NCBI RefSeq assembly: GCF_036320965.1
Contig: NC_092287.1
Coordinates: 4,182,297 to 4,246,296, forward strand
Origin: Panulirus ornatus
Taxonomy: Eukaryota; Arthropoda; Malacostraca; Decapoda; Palinuridae
Direction of reading: 5' to 3'
Length of the DNA stretch: 64,000 nucleotides
In this document: positions 62,225 to 64,000 of the stretch, piece after piece
How positions within the stretch are numbered: the stretch's first letter is position 1
How the letters are laid out: every line of letters starts with the position of its first letter
The notes under the pieces: generated by a model
What the model was told of the DNA's origin: nothing
What the model saw: the letters and a program-made list of their open reading frames with translations, nothing else
The model's database searches: none
Position numbers and translations under genes: made by a program

Positions 62225-62455
62225 ACCATCGTTAGTTATCATTTTGTTTGACTTTACGACTATTAGTTATCATTCTGTCTTGACTTCACCATCGTTAGTT
62301 ATCATTTTGTTTGACTTCACCATCGTTAGTTATCATTTTGTTTGACTTTACGACTATTAGTTATCATTCTGTCTTGACTTCACCATCGTTAGTTATCATT
62401 TTGTTTGACTTCACCAGGGTTAGTTATCATTTTGTTTGACTTCATCGTTGTTGGT
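62225..62455. repeat. minisatellite, 31-bp unit with higher-order pattern
   Basis: About seven copies of gttagttatcattttgtttg-acttcaccatc; a variant unit (tttacgactatt, ttctgtcttg) recurs every third copy. Confidence 0.9.
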
Positions 62456-62608
62456 GAAAAAGATTTTGAGCGATCGGGGCCTGAATATCCAAGAGGGTGA
62501 AAGGCGTACACGGGATGGAGTGAAGTGGAACGATGTGGTATATTGGGGTCGATGTGCTGCCAATGGAAAGAACCAAGGCATGTGAAACGTCTGGGGTAAA
62601 CCATGGGA

Positions 62609-62680
<72 letters not shown>

Positions 62681-62805
62681 TGGATGTGGATAGGAAGCTG
62701 TGGTTTGGGTGCATTACATATGACAACTAGAGAAAAGATGTGAGTGGATTCGGCCTTTCTTCGTCGATTCGTGGCGCTACCTCTCTAAAACGGGAAATCT
62801 ACACA
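62456..62805 (+). mobile_element. LINE 3' end, long-form, with an expanded (GT)n inside
   Basis: ORF end (gaaaaagattttgagcgatc, cggggcctgaatat), gtaaaccatggg, then (GT)n of about 34 units (62611-62678) where other copies have only a few bases, then the long-form continuation (cctggatgtggataggaagc, cattacatatgacaactaga) and a tail module ctacctctctaaaacgggaa. Confidence 0.75.
62611..62678. repeat. (GT)n microsatellite
   Basis: About 34 units inside a LINE 3'UTR. Confidence 0.95.
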
Positions 62806-62809
62806 TGCA

Positions 62810-63490
62810 AACAGATCAATTTAGATTATTACTATCATTATCATACTGTGATCTCTCTAACTACTTCACTTCCGCTTGTTTGGCTGGCGACAATACGACA
62901 CGGCAGTGTACTGCTTTACCACTGTTTACATTCAACAATCCTATCGACAGGTCTCTGTTTTCATTTGAGTTGAAAGTTCTCAATTACCATACCCGTCGCA
63001 CGACCTCTTCGACATGCTCTTTGAATTCCAATTTGTCACCTATCACGACTCGCAGATCTTTGGCGCTTGTTTCATCTTCTCTCATCCTCGTTGTTCCATG
63101 ATGAGGTGTCGTCACTGTACTTGTTATTTCCAGAACTTATTTAGCTCAATATAGTCTCGTCATACTGTCCCACGGTCACTTTTGCCCACCTGCAGATTCA
63201 ATATCCAAGTCTATCTGGCGTGTGTATCTTGGATCAGCTTCTTACCCTGATCATTCTGTCATCGGCCAAGCATCAGACTCGCTCATACTTCGCTGCCCAC
63301 TGAAACGCCCGTTCCTGGGGTATACCCCTGGCAAAACGTTTTCCTCAGACGTGGTTCTCCCGTCATATTACTTTGAATTTTCAGTTACTCAAAAACTCCA
63401 TGATCCAGTATCCTCTTCTAACCTTATCATCTTCTTTCGTTTCTTTCCTTTTCTGTGGTTTACTTTGTCGATTGCCTTGGCCAAATAGGA
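62810..63490 (-). pseudogene. relic of a jockey/CR1-like reverse transcriptase
   Basis: Reverse-strand reading with several stops gives AKAIDKVNHRK (motif A region), a diverged VPQG-like stretch, then downstream KDLRVVIGDKLEFKEHVEEV, which resembles the KDLGV...L-F--H---V segment following the catalytic domain. The order and spacing fit one decayed RT. It differs from the main LINE family. Confidence 0.55.
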
Positions 63491-63514
63491 AGACGTACTT
63501 ACAAGCACTTACGA

Positions 63515-63835
63515 AATGACTTGGCCCAAAGGCAGGGCAAGGCTTAGGGCTAGTGCGTAGCGCTCACCGCAGGTGAAGACGGAGTTACGAAGGACTAGGC
63601 CTGTGAGTTACCTGTCGTCAAGTACGACTGAATCGGAAAAATTGTGGTGTTTGTGGACTGAAAGCCAGCGGACCACGTGTGGGTGAGGCAGAGAGAAATG
63701 ACTTCTACCTGGGCCAAGGGAGAGACATTAAACAACTATTGAAACGGTGGCTTACTGCGCAGCCGTCACTAACCCTATATATATATGCCCAAACGATAAA
63801 ACCTCCCTTGTCAGTAGCTACCCACTACCTAAATA
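63515..63835 (+). repeat. roughly 300-bp dispersed repeat, copy B
   Basis: Matches copy A (12418-12700) block by block: ggcagggcaaggc..tagcgctcac, gagttacgaaggac, gaaagccagcgga, acgtgtgggtgaggcag, aacaactattgaaacggtgg and cttgtcagtagctacccact. Confidence 0.65.
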
Positions 63836-63856
63836 GAGACATATAGATAGATAGAC

Positions 63857-63978
<122 letters not shown>

Positions 63979-64000
63979 GGATGGGTGGGGGTAACCGGTT

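Overview
This is a eukaryotic nuclear window, most likely from a decapod crustacean. The evidence is spliced animal genes with GT-AG introns, long (TA)n, (AC)n and (AG)n microsatellites, and many copies of one LINE family. The phylum is certain from the genes; 'decapod' is an inference from the repeat style. No bacterial, viral or CRISPR features were seen.

Left part, 1 to about 31.1 kb (minus strand): the 5' half of ASCC3, the activating signal cointegrator 1 complex helicase subunit. Eleven coding exons join in phase (K, J, I, H, G, F, E, D, C, B, A in transcript order), and two candidate 5' exons lie upstream (E1 and L). The window ends just after the Walker A motif of the first helicase cassette, so the rest of the gene lies to the left. 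The introns hold near-identical copies of a single-ORF non-LTR retrotransposon in both orientations, including one with an uninterrupted 1003-codon endonuclease plus reverse transcriptase ORF (6575-9586).

Middle part, about 36.3 to 39.0 kb (minus strand): a complete three-exon NDUFB2 gene, a 95-residue accessory subunit of mitochondrial complex I. About 5 kb of mostly unique sequence and LINE relics separates it from ASCC3.

Right part, 39 to 64 kb: no gene was recognised. It holds relics of the same LINE, copies of a roughly 240-bp SINE-like element, about a dozen long (TA)n tracts, and from 42.4 kb onward at least fourteen different minisatellites (unit lengths of about 21 to 60 bp). Many long ORFs here are artefacts of repeats that contain no stop codons.

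The most interesting system is a LINE/SINE pair. The LINE and the short element end in the same 3' module, a small hairpin (CTCGC-loop-GCGGG) followed by an A-rich tail, and both are repeatedly found inside (TA)n microsatellites. This fits a SINE mobilised by the LINE through its 3' tail, with a preference for TA-repeat targets. One LINE copy shows a textbook twin-priming inversion with a 12-bp target duplication (1258-4166).
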